Counted from the stretch's first letter, positions 1-5,674 are shown. The stretch: 8,483 nucleotides of DNA from DATEHQ01 sp035279525 (GCA_035279525.1 DATEHQ010000051.1:1-8483), one strand, 5' to 3'. Numbers and translations: made by a program. Notes: a model not told the origin generated them from the sequence alone.

Positions 1-304
1 ACCACCGCCGCTGATGCTGCTTGAGCTCGAATCCGATCCCGCCGGCGCTTCTGTCCTGGAGCACTCCGAGGATGTGCGAGTGCAGGTGCAGGTCGCCTGG
101 CGCTCCTCCCATCCACCCGGCCAACCCGCCGACCAACCGACGATCCCGGTACGCCCCGGATATGTAGTTGCCGGAGTGCGCGAGGGCCTTGAGCACGTCC
201 GGTCCGATCGGCGGATCCCCGGCCCGGCCCCAGACCACCGCAAAGAGCTCCGCCAGCTCGCGCAGCTCATCGATGCCGGAAAGCTCCCTGATCTCCACCG
301 TCAT
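1..304 (-). CDS. GNAT-superfamily acetyltransferase, N-terminal part (cut by window edge)
   Basis: Reading the minus strand from ATG 304-302 gives 101 residues with no stop before the window edge, so the C-terminal part is missing. The protein begins MTVEIRELSGIDELRELAEL. Around residues 47-58 it has the 'YISGAYRDRRLVGGLAGW' strand-turn-strand typical of a GNAT core. At residues 70-92 it has 'LHLHSHILGVLQDRSAGGIG' followed by 'FELKQHQRRW', which corresponds to GNAT motif A (the acetyl-CoA pyrophosphate-binding Q/RxxGxG/A loop; here DRSAGGIG) and the following helix. It most resembles the predicted acetyltransferases of the COG3375 type, whose substrates are unknown. The start ATG shares an ATGA with the stop of the upstream membrane-protein gene, so the two are probably translated together. 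Substrate cannot be inferred. Family call is fairly sure, subfamily less so. Confidence 0.75.
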   Translation of the reverse strand, partial: MTVEIRELSGIDELRELAELFAVVWGRAGDPPIGPDVLKALAHSGNYISGAYRDRRLVGGLAGWMGGAPGDLHLHSHILGVLQDRSAGGIGFELKQHQRRW

Positions 305-1086
305 GCGATGCGCATCCGCCGCCCGGCGGCGAGCGATGCGGCCTGCACCGCCAGCGCGAGCAGGATGGCGACCACGAAAGCCGCCGCGATCCCGGACCGG
401 TCGAGCAGCTCCGCCAGCGCGAAGAAGAAGACAGCAAACGCGAAAAGGCCGAGGACGAGGCCGCGCAGCACTCCAATCGCCGGACCGGCGCCGCCAAGGC
501 GGTGGGCGAAGACGGCGAGCACCGTGGCGTAGAGCGGAAAGGGGGCGACGAGGCCTGCCAGCCGGGGACCCAGCACGGGCGCCACCGAGGTGAGGAGGAC
601 GACGAAGGTGGTCGCCACCGCCACGCGCGCTGGAATGTCCCACGCGGGGAACGCGACGGCGGGTTCCGGCGCCAACCTGAGATCGCGGGGCATGAGCCAG
701 AGTGCGACGGCCAACACCCCAATCATGCCCGCGAACGTGAGCGGCGCCGGCGGGACGACGAGGTCGAATGCCGCGGTCACGACCATGAAGACGGCGATCG
801 CGGCAAGCAGCGAGGGCGGCCAGCCGGCGCGCCGGGCGGTCCATGCGTAGGCGAGGCAGAAGGCCGCCTGCGACGCGGTGCCCGCCAGGATGCCCGCCGC
901 CGCGGCCGCGGCAAAGTGGGTGCCGAGGCTCAGCGCGAGGAAGAACGCGATCGGCCCGGAGGTGAAGGGTATGCCCACCAGCCAGCCACTCACGGCCGCG
1001 CCCCAGCGGCGCCCGGCCAGGCTCGCCGCGCCGACCAGCACCGGCGTGACCACCAGCTTCAGCGCAAGAGTGGCGGCGGGCCCCAA
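301..1086 (-). CDS. Uncharacterised multispanning membrane protein with internal duplication
   Basis: The frame encodes 261 residues, almost entirely hydrophobic, with about eight predicted membrane segments. No known family motif is recognised. Residues about 11-82 and 155-227 look like two copies of one unit: each has a hydrophobic helix, a G-x-x-x-x-G/A stretch, then a Pro-containing segment ('GWLVGIPFTSGPIAFFLA' versus 'AGLVAPFPLYATVLAVFA') followed by a small-residue-rich helix. This suggests a duplicated transporter-like fold, which is inference. The start chosen is TTG 1086-1084, which directly follows the pxpA stop (TAG, 1089-1087); no ATG lies near the N terminus and no clear Shine-Dalgarno is seen, so the exact start is uncertain. 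The stop TGA overlaps the GNAT start. Position after pxpA makes a transport role linked to amino-acid or peptide metabolism possible but unproven. Confidence 0.75.
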   Translation of the reverse strand: MGPAATLALKLVVTPVLVGAASLAGRRWGAAVSGWLVGIPFTSGPIAFFLALSLGTHFAAAAAAGILAGTASQAAFCLAYAWTARRAGWPPSLLAAIAVFMVVTAAFDLVVPPAPLTFAGMIGVLAVALWLMPRDLRLAPEPAVAFPAWDIPARVAVATTFVVLLTSVAPVLGPRLAGLVAPFPLYATVLAVFAHRLGGAGPAIGVLRGLVLGLFAFAVFFFALAELLDRSGIAAAFVVAILLALAVQAASLAAGRRMRIA

Positions 1087-1764
1087 CTAGTTGCGCAGGG
1101 GACGCGTCTCTATGCCCGCTTCCTTCAGTGCGCGGCGCACCGCCGCCGCGACCTGGCCGGCCGCCCTGGTGTCGCCGTGCACGCAGATGCTGTCGTACTG
1201 GCCGGAGCGAGCCAGCGCGACCGCCTGCTCGGCCGCGAGCGCAGGGTTCAAAACGGCGCCGGCCTGGCTGCGCGGAGCGAGGCTGCCGTCGGGGAGCAGC
1301 AACCGATCGGCGAACCCTTCGCGGTAGGCCGGAATTCCAGCGCGCCCGGCGGCGGCGAGGATCTCGAATCCGGGCTGACCGAGCAGTCCAGCATCGTGAC
1401 GCGCCGCCACGCGCGCGACCGCGTCGGCGACGGCGGCATCGTGCAGGCAGCGGTGATAGAGCGCGCCGTGCGGCTTGACGTAGGCGATCTGCGCCACAGC
1501 CGCCAGACCGGCGACCTGAAAGCCGACGAGGGCCTCGATGTCCTTGACCGACAGCGAATTCTCGACGCGGCCGAAACCCGCGCGGTCGTCGTACCCCGGA
1601 TGTGCGCCGACCTCCACCCCCAGAGCGGCGCAGCGCCACGCGGTCGCGATGGTGATCGAGATCGAGCCCGCGTGCACCCCGCACGCGATGTTGGCGCTGT
1701 CCACATGCTCCAGGATCGCCTCGTCCTCGCCGGCGCCTTCGCCCAGGTCCGCGTTGACGTTCAT
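1087..1764 (-). CDS. pxpA: 5-oxoprolinase subunit A, LamB/YcsF family
   Basis: The 225-residue product starts MNVNADLGEG, the near-invariant N terminus of the PxpA (LamB/YcsF) family, and continues with 'SANIACGVHAG' (23-33), 'VGAHPGYDDRAGFGR' (52-66), 'VKPHGALYH' (96-104), 'EGFADRLLLPDGSLAPRSQ' (149-167) and 'ICVHGD' (193-198). With PxpB and PxpC the family forms an ATP-dependent 5-oxoprolinase converting pyroglutamate to glutamate in the cytoplasm. Start ATG 1764 is preceded by a GGGGGCAGG purine stretch; longer in-frame reading upstream overlaps moaB and lacks family sequence. Length is a little below the usual ~245-250 because the stretch before 'CVHGD' is shortened. pxpB and pxpC, normally adjacent, are not in the window; the gene instead sits 58 nt after moaB and directly before a membrane-protein gene. 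Confidence 0.93.
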   Translation of the reverse strand: MNVNADLGEGAGEDEAILEHVDSANIACGVHAGSISITIATAWRCAALGVEVGAHPGYDDRAGFGRVENSLSVKDIEALVGFQVAGLAAVAQIAYVKPHGALYHRCLHDAAVADAVARVAARHDAGLLGQPGFEILAAAGRAGIPAYREGFADRLLLPDGSLAPRSQAGAVLNPALAAEQAVALARSGQYDSICVHGDTRAAGQVAAAVRRALKEAGIETRPLRN

Positions 1765-1822
1765 GAACCTGCCCCCGCTGGTCGGGCCGAGCAGATGCGG
1801 GTCCGGATCGGCGCGGGCGGGT

Positions 1823-2305
1823 TCACAGATGTTGCGTGTCGCCATGCAGCAGCTGGATGGCGTGCGGCAGCAGCGAGATGATCGCCTCGAGAGATTCGCG
1901 CGCGCCCTTGATGCTGCCCGGGACGTTGACGACGAGGCTCTGTCCGCGCACGCCTGCAACCCCACGCGACAGCCACGCCATCGGGGTCGACGCCGCACCC
2001 CTCGCGCGCATCACCTCGCTGAGGCCTGGCACCTCGTACTCGATCAGCATCGACGTGGCCTGGGGAGTGACGTCCCTCGGTCCGAGCCCTGTTCCCCCCG
2101 TCGTGACCACCAGGTCGTTGGCCGCGACGGTCGCGGCCACGATGGCGTCGCAGATGCGCTCCTGCGAATCGGGCACCACCTCCGGCCCCGAGACGTCGTA
2201 GTCCGCTTCCTTGAGCAGGCGCACGAGCGCGGGACCGCTGACGTCCTCGCGCGTCCCTTCTGACACGCCATCGCTGACGGTGATCACGTGGGCGCGATGG
2301 CTCAC
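1823..2305 (-). CDS. moaB: Molybdopterin adenylyltransferase family protein (MoaB/Mog)
   Basis: The 160-residue protein matches the MoaB/Mog domain: 'VITVSDGVSEGTREDVSGPA' (7-26), 'TTGGTGLGPRDVTPQAT' (68-84, molybdopterin-binding loop) and 'LVVNVPGS' (124-131). Mog-type members adenylylate molybdopterin with ATP before metal insertion; some MoaB proteins have the same activity, and sequence alone does not separate them here. The start is taken as GTG 2305-2303, which shares GTGA with the moaC stop; an open frame further upstream runs inside moaC and shows no conserved residues. The 4-nt overlap with moaC indicates co-translation and a shared role in Moco biosynthesis. Length (160 aa) is normal for a single-domain member. 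Confidence 0.93.
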   Translation of the reverse strand: MSHRAHVITVSDGVSEGTREDVSGPALVRLLKEADYDVSGPEVVPDSQERICDAIVAATVAANDLVVTTGGTGLGPRDVTPQATSMLIEYEVPGLSEVMRARGAASTPMAWLSRGVAGVRGQSLVVNVPGSIKGARESLEAIISLLPHAIQLLHGDTQHL

Positions 2306-2775
2306 GTCTTTCGCTTCCACGTCCCGGACCGGCCGCCCGATTTCTCGAGCAGCCTCACCGATTCGAGGTGCACGCCGCGCTCGACACCCTTCACCATGTC
2401 GATGAGGGTCAGCCCTGCCACCGCCGCCGCGGTGAGGGCTTCCATCTCGACGCCCGTCTGACCGGTGACGCGGACCCGGGCCAGGGCGCGCACGCCGCCG
2501 CGGACGAACTCGAAGTCGACCGTGACGCTGCTGAGCGCGAGCGGGTGACACAGCGGGATCAGCTCTGGGGTGCGCTTGGCGGCCATGATCCCGGCGACAC
2601 GCGCTACCTGCAACGCGTCACCTTTCGCCGTGCCCTCGCGGACGGCGCGCAGCGTTGCCGGCGCCATCCGAACGACACACTCGGCGAGCGCCTCGCGGAC
2701 GGTGCTTGCCTTCTCCCCGACGTCGACCATGCGCGCCGCGCCCTTCTCGTCGAGGTGAGTGAGCGGCTTCGCCAT
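2302..2775 (-). CDS. moaC: Cyclic pyranopterin monophosphate synthase MoaC
   Basis: The 157-residue product aligns from end to end with MoaC: 'LTHLDEKGAARMVDVGEK' (5-22), 'KGDALQVARVAGIMAAKRT' (51-69), 'LIPLCHPL' (72-79), 'TGQTGVEMEALTAA' (104-117), 'LIDMVKG' (124-130) and 'LLEKSGGRSG' (142-151). The residues matching the known E. coli active site are present: Lys51, His77, Asp126 and Lys129 (the last two shifted by two positions). MoaC works with MoaA to convert GTP-derived 3',8-cyclo-7,8-dihydro-GTP to cPMP, the first step of Moco synthesis; moaA is not in the window. It is the first gene of the minus-strand operon, overlaps moaB by four nt, and lies 20 bp from the divergent HAD gene. No Shine-Dalgarno precedes ATG 2775, but a TATCCT hexamer sits 8 nt before it. 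Confidence 0.97.
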   Translation of the reverse strand: MAKPLTHLDEKGAARMVDVGEKASTVREALAECVVRMAPATLRAVREGTAKGDALQVARVAGIMAAKRTPELIPLCHPLALSSVTVDFEFVRGGVRALARVRVTGQTGVEMEALTAAAVAGLTLIDMVKGVERGVHLESVRLLEKSGGRSGTWKRKT

Positions 2776-2783
2776 GGGGGATC

Positions 2784-2789
2784 AGGATA
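2784..2789 (-). promoter_or_regulatory. Candidate -10 element for moaC (leaderless start)
   Basis: On the minus strand, TATCCT (TAnnnT pattern) is followed by 8 nt and then the moaC ATG, and no Shine-Dalgarno is visible. The spacing would put transcription initiation at or next to the start codon. No convincing -35 is seen. The same bases read on the plus strand as AGGATA, where AGGA lies 8 nt before the HAD-gene ATG and can act as its ribosome binding site. Inference from sequence only. Confidence 0.4.
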
Positions 2790-2795
2790 TTGCGT

Positions 2796-3506
2796 ATGCG
2801 GGACGTCGACGGAGTCCTCTTCGACTACGGGAAAACCCTGGTCACCTTCACGCCTTATCCGGAGGCTGCTCTGCTGCGCGTGGTCGACCAGTTCCGTCCG
2901 AGGATCGAGGCCGCGCTGGGCGTCCCCGCGCCACAGGCCCGGGAGATCCTGACCGATGTGCTGCGCCCGATGGAGAGCTACGTGAGCAGCGAAAGCGAGG
3001 ACGAGGTCGACTACGCGGCGGTCTACCGCGAGGCCTGGCACGCCGCGGGGCTGCGCTTGCCGGACGCCCTGCTGCACGAAATCCTGGACGCCGAGCAGAT
3101 GGTCTGGGACCGGGCCCTGCGAGTCGAACCGGCCGCGCCGCGCGTGCTCGCGTGGTTGCGTGAGCACGGGCTCAAGCTGGGCATCTGCTCGAACGCGCCA
3201 TTTCCGGCTTCGATGATGCGGCGCCAGATGCAGGGCAACGGCCTGGCCGCACTGGTCGACGCGATCGTCCTGTCGAGTGAGGTGGGGCGGCGCAAGCCGG
3301 CGCGCGAGGTTTACCTCGCCGCGCTGGACGCGCTCGGCACCCGGCCCGAGCGGACGCTCTTCGTCGGAGACCGCGTACGCGAGGACCACGACGGACCGGG
3401 ACAGGCCGGCATGCGCGCGGTGATCGTGACGGCGCACGCCGACGAACAGCCGGGAGACGGAGTTCCGACGATTTCATCGCTGGCCGAGTTGCCGGCCCTC
3501 TTGTGA
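2796..3506 (+). CDS. HAD-superfamily hydrolase
   Basis: From ATG 2796 (AGGA at 2784-2787 as ribosome binding site; a TTG two codons upstream is less likely) the product has 236 residues. HAD motifs are in order: motif I 'LFDYGKTL' (8-15) with nucleophile Asp10; motif II 'GICSNAP' (129-135) with Ser132; motif III Lys167 in 'GRRKPAREVY'; motif IV 'LFVGDRVREDHDG' (188-200) with Asp192 and Glu196/Asp197. Residues about 20-110 form a helical cap as in subclass I phosphatases. The second Asp of the usual DxD in motif I is Gly12, so general acid/base chemistry may differ; several HAD branches share FDxGxTL. Substrate is unknown (phosphoglycolate- or haloacid dehalogenase-like reaction expected). It overlaps the following small membrane-protein gene by GTGA. 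Confidence 0.9.
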   Translation: MRDVDGVLFDYGKTLVTFTPYPEAALLRVVDQFRPRIEAALGVPAPQAREILTDVLRPMESYVSSESEDEVDYAAVYREAWHAAGLRLPDALLHEILDAEQMVWDRALRVEPAAPRVLAWLREHGLKLGICSNAPFPASMMRRQMQGNGLAALVDAIVLSSEVGRRKPAREVYLAALDALGTRPERTLFVGDRVREDHDGPGQAGMRAVIVTAHADEQPGDGVPTISSLAELPALL

Positions 3507-3745
3507 GCGAACCGAAAAAGCGCCCGGGCTTCTGGTGGATGCTCTTCTACGGCCGGCGGCGGCGCGGCTTCCCATGGCTGCTTGTCGTCGTGCTGTCGCT
3601 CGTAGCGCTGGGGGCGCTGACCTTCTTCAGCCCATCGGCGGCCGCTTTTGTACGTGACACGGCGTGGTGGTGGTTCCTGTCGGTGCTCGCGGGCATGATC
3701 CTGCTGGCTGTGGTGGCAGCGATCCGCCCACGGCGCCGGCGCTGA
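3503..3745 (+). CDS. Small two-helix membrane protein
   Basis: GTG 3503 overlaps the HAD stop (GTGA) and opens 80 residues. The N terminus is basic (PKKRPG, then GRRRRGF at 17-23), followed by two hydrophobic segments at about 24-42 (PWLLVVVLSLVALGALTFF) and 55-74 (WWWFLSVLAGMILLAVVAAI), then a basic tail RPRRRR. The charge pattern predicts both ends in the cytoplasm. No family is recognised and no function can be given. The hydrophobic pattern, basic flanks and tight coupling to the HAD gene favour a real protein. However, positions 3547-3745 are also open on the other strand as the C-terminal extension of larB, so either this gene or that extension may not be translated. Confidence 0.6.
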   Translation: MSEPKKRPGFWWMLFYGRRRRGFPWLLVVVLSLVALGALTFFSPSAAAFVRDTAWWWFLSVLAGMILLAVVAAIRPRRRR

Positions 3746-4500
3746 CTCGCGGCGTTGGCGATCAGCACCGCGGCGGCGCCCGCGCCGACGCCGTTGTCGA
3801 TGTTGACCACCACCAGTCCCGTCGAGCACGACTGCAGCATCGTGTTGAGCGCCGCCTCACCCGCGCCGCCACGGCCGTAGCCCGTCGACACCGGCAATCC
3901 GATCACCGGCACGCTGGTCAGTCCGGCCACGAGTCCCGGCAGAACCCCGTCCATGCCGGCGGCCACGATCAGCGCGTCGGCGCCCCACTCGAGCACCGCC
4001 GCGAGGGGGCCGATGAACCGGTGCAGCCCGGCCACGCCGAGATCGGCCTCGAGCCGTGCCTCCAGGCCGCACGCCTCGACCACCATCCGCGCCTCTTCGG
4101 CGACCGGCACGTCAGACGTTCCCGCGGTCAGGATTCCGATCTTGCCCGGCTGCGCCTCGGGGGTGAAGCCCTCGCGCACCACGCGCGCGGACGCGGCGCG
4201 CTCGATGACGGTCATCCGGGCGGCGGAGGCGGCGCGCCGCACCGCCGCACGATGGGCCTCGGACATGCGGCTGACGAGGCCCTGTCCCTGCCGCTCCGCC
4301 AGGGCGACCGCGAGCCGCGCCGTCTCGCCCGGCGCCTTGCCCGGGGCAAGCACCACCTCGGGCAGGCCGCGGCGCAGGTAGCGGCCGAGGTCGAGCCGTG
4401 CGCGACCTTCGAGCTCCTGGAGCTGGACGGCGCGGATCTCCGCCAGCGCTTCGTCCTCGGTGATCTCGCCCGCGACCAGGCGCCGGAGAACGTCCCTCAC
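3547..4500 (-). CDS. larB: Nickel-pincer cofactor biosynthesis protein LarB (with antisense-overlapping tail)
   Basis: GTG 4500 overlaps the Mut7-C stop (GTGA) and opens 317 residues. Residues 1-252 match LarB (PurE-related pyridinium-3,5-biscarboxylic acid mononucleotide synthase): a short N-terminal helical region, 'LPEVVLAPGK' (46-55), 'ILTAGTSDVPVAEEA' (123-137), 'GVAGLHRF' (155-162), 'VAAGMDGVLPGLVAGL' (179-194), 'GLPVSTGYG' (201-209), and 'MLQSCSTG' (221-228), whose Cys225 corresponds to the family's catalytic cysteine, then 'VVNIDNGVGAG' (231-241). LarB carboxylates and hydrolyses nicotinic acid adenine dinucleotide as the first step toward the nickel-pincer nucleotide used by lactate racemase and relatives. 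No larC or larE is visible. Family proteins end near residue 252; here the frame continues 65 Arg/Ser/Thr/Ala-rich codons antisense to the small membrane-protein gene. Confidence 0.9.
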   Translation of the reverse strand: MRDVLRRLVAGEITEDEALAEIRAVQLQELEGRARLDLGRYLRRGLPEVVLAPGKAPGETARLAVALAERQGQGLVSRMSEAHRAAVRRAASAARMTVIERAASARVVREGFTPEAQPGKIGILTAGTSDVPVAEEARMVVEACGLEARLEADLGVAGLHRFIGPLAAVLEWGADALIVAAGMDGVLPGLVAGLTSVPVIGLPVSTGYGRGGAGEAALNTMLQSCSTGLVVVNIDNGVGAGAAAVLIANAASQRRRRGRIAATTASRIMPASTDRNHHHAVSRTKAAADGLKKVSAPSATSDSTTTSSHGKPRRRRP

Positions 4501-4958
4501 AGGCCGAGCAGCACTTCCTGCATGCGCTGCCAGTGGGTGCCCGCCCAGTAGACGCGTCCGCAGTCGGGGCACTGCGAATATCGAGACTGCGTGCGGCGGA
4601 CGTAAGGCGGAACCTGCTCTGCGACCAGGCCCGCCTGTCGCGATTCGAGCTGCGCGTTGCACTCGATGCAGCGCGTGAGCGCCTCCTTGAGCTCGAGGCC
4701 GAGCTCGGCGAAGACCTGGCGCAGCTGCTGGATCACGTCGTCGTCGCGGATCAGGATCGCCCGGACCACGCCCGTCTGGATCACGCGGCGCCGGGTCAGG
4801 TCCCGATCACGCGTCAGCAAGACACGGCTCTCCGCCGCCGCCTCGCGGACGAGCGCGCCGTCTTCGATGCGGGCGTGATAGGAAGCGTCGTAGCCCAGCG
4901 CCCGGAGCCAGCGCGCCAACCGACCGACGTTGCAGTCGGCAAGGAACCGAGGCTTCAC
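4497..4958 (-). CDS. Mut7-C RNase domain protein with C-terminal zinc ribbon
   Basis: Counting from GTG 4958 the protein has 153 residues; a GTG one codon earlier (4961) is the alternative. It opens with 'RFLADCNVGRLARWLRALGY' (4-23), the hallmark of the Mut7-C (PIN-like) domain, with Asp8 as a probable metal ligand, and has 'LLTRDRDL' (47-54) with Asp51/Asp53. A zinc ribbon follows: Cys97-x2-Cys100 ('CIEC') and Cys130-x2-Cys133 ('CPDCGRVYWAGTHW'), with 'VPPYV' between them, as usual for the family. These proteins are predicted metal-dependent ribonucleases; true substrates are poorly known. It heads a two-gene operon and overlaps larB by four nt. The start region has a TAAGAT hexamer 8 nt before GTG 4958 and no Shine-Dalgarno, which is why the second GTG is preferred. 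Confidence 0.88.
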   Translation of the reverse strand: MKPRFLADCNVGRLARWLRALGYDASYHARIEDGALVREAAAESRVLLTRDRDLTRRRVIQTGVVRAILIRDDDVIQQLRQVFAELGLELKEALTRCIECNAQLESRQAGLVAEQVPPYVRRTQSRYSQCPDCGRVYWAGTHWQRMQEVLLGL

Positions 4959-4966
4959 CACTCGCA

Positions 4967-4972
4967 ATCTTA
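4967..4972 (-). promoter_or_regulatory. Candidate -10 element for the Mut7-C/larB operon
   Basis: TAAGAT on the minus strand lies 8 nt before GTG 4958 (5 nt before GTG 4961), with no purine-rich ribosome binding site between. It fits the TAnnnT-type hexamer that precedes leaderless transcripts. It overlaps by two bases the plus-strand hexamer assigned to the cupin gene. No -35 recognised. Confidence 0.35.
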
Positions 4973-4976
4973 GAAT
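4971..4976 (+). promoter_or_regulatory. Candidate -10 element for the cupin gene
   Basis: TAGAAT ends 9 nt before GTG 4986, and no Shine-Dalgarno is present in between. This agrees with a leaderless transcript. The hexamer overlaps the oppositely oriented TAAGAT, so the two divergent promoters may compete for RNA polymerase. No -35 recognised; inference only. Confidence 0.38.
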
Positions 4977-4985
4977 CGGACTGCG

Positions 4986-5258
4986 GTGGCCACCTCCGAG
5001 GAGCTGATGGGCAGGCTGCGGGGCGAGGCGAGCGCCTGCTACTCGTGGTCGAACGGGCCGGACGACCGCTACGCCCCGCACAGCCATGGGTACGAAAAGG
5101 TCCTCTACTGCGTCGATGGATCGATCACGTTCGTCCTCGAGCAGGAGAGTCGCAGCCTCCAGCTGAAGCCTGGTGACCGCATGGTCCTGCCTGCCGGAAC
5201 TGTGCACTCCGCGGTCGTCGGACCTGCCGGTTGCACATGCATCGAAGGCCGGCGCTAG
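4986..5258 (+). CDS. Small single-domain cupin protein
   Basis: From GTG 4986 the protein has 90 residues and is essentially one cupin_2 barrel. Cupin motif 1 is 'YAPHSHGYEKVLYCVDGSI' (29-47), giving metal ligands His32, His34 and Glu37 and the Gly45 turn. Motif 2 is 'LKPGDRMVLPAGTVHSAV' (60-77), giving His74. All four classical ligands are kept, so a bound divalent metal is likely. Small stand-alone cupins range from sugar-binding and isomerase to dioxygenase functions, and the substrate cannot be told here. A CxC (Cys83, Cys85) near the C terminus is an extra feature. It is transcribed divergently from the Mut7-C gene; 55 bp separate its stop from the ATG of the next gene. Confidence 0.88.
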   Translation: MATSEELMGRLRGEASACYSWSNGPDDRYAPHSHGYEKVLYCVDGSITFVLEQESRSLQLKPGDRMVLPAGTVHSAVVGPAGCTCIEGRR

Positions 5259-5297
5259 GCAGCCGCCAGGTCATGGCCTGCCCTCAGTTTCCCGGCG

Positions 5298-5303
5298 TAA
5301 TAT
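5298..5303 (+). promoter_or_regulatory. Candidate -10 element for the zinc-ribbon gene
   Basis: TAATAT (one mismatch from TATAAT) is an AT-rich island in GC-rich sequence and ends 10 nt before ATG 5314; no Shine-Dalgarno lies between. The alternative start ATG 5302 overlaps the hexamer itself, which argues for ATG 5314 if the hexamer is real. No -35 recognised. Confidence 0.38.
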
Positions 5304-5313
5304 GGGCGCCGCG

Positions 5314-5658
5314 ATGAGCATCATCGAGTTCATTCGCGACCGAGCCCGCTTCTACAACTGCCCGGTGTGCGGTCGGGGCCTCAAGGGCTGCGACGTACAG
5401 GTGCTCAGTCACGAAGAGGAGCGCTTCCACCTGCAGGTCACGTGTGCGCAGTGCCAGGTGACCTTCATCGTCGTGCTGGCGATCGCGGGCGGCGCCGTCG
5501 AGGAGATCGAGGCAAGCGTGACCGAGCCGGTCGCGGCTCCGGCCGCGTACACGGAGCCGATCAGCGCCGACGAGCTGATCGACGTGCACCTCTTCTTGAA
5601 GGGCTTCCAGGGCACGCTCAGGGAGCTCATCCAGCAGCCGGACCACAGTCGCGGCTGA
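5314..5658 (+). CDS. Zinc-ribbon protein of unknown function
   Basis: ATG 5314 gives 114 residues; ATG 5302, four codons upstream, is an alternative. No named family is recognised. Residues 1-15 form a short amphipathic start (MSIIEFIRDRARFY), followed by a four-cysteine knuckle: 'NCPVCG' (Cys16, Cys19) and 'CAQC' (Cys44, Cys47), separated by a strand-rich 'VQVLSHEEERFHLQVTC' segment, with an extra Cys26. This predicts a treble-clef or rubredoxin-like zinc ribbon. A hydrophobic strand (FIVVLAIAGGAVEEI, 51-65), an Ala/Pro/Glu linker (66-83) and a helical end 'ISADELIDVHLFLKGFQG' (83-100) follow. The C-terminal helix may be a protein-interaction segment. It lies 55 bp after the cupin gene and is the last gene before the desulfurase-xdhC pair. 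A nucleic-acid or protein-binding role is possible but unproven. Confidence 0.75.
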   Translation: MSIIEFIRDRARFYNCPVCGRGLKGCDVQVLSHEEERFHLQVTCAQCQVTFIVVLAIAGGAVEEIEASVTEPVAAPAAYTEPISADELIDVHLFLKGFQGTLRELIQQPDHSRG

Positions 5659-5674
5659 GATCTCCACGAAGCCA

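Noticed and set aside
502..1881. Long plus-strand open frame (459 codons)
   Set aside because: It is antisense to pxpA and the membrane-protein gene, is dominated by Arg/Gly/Asp/His low complexity and shows no domain motif; a typical GC-rich shadow frame.
2306..2551. N-terminal extension of moaB upstream of GTG 2305
   Set aside because: The frame is open but overlaps moaC and encodes Arg/Gly-rich sequence unlike any MoaB/Mog protein; the GTGA overlap start gives the family length.
3664..4551. Plus-strand open frame (295 codons) opposite larB
   Set aside because: The opposite strand carries clear LarB motifs over this span, while this translation is His/Arg/Ala-rich with no recognisable domain.
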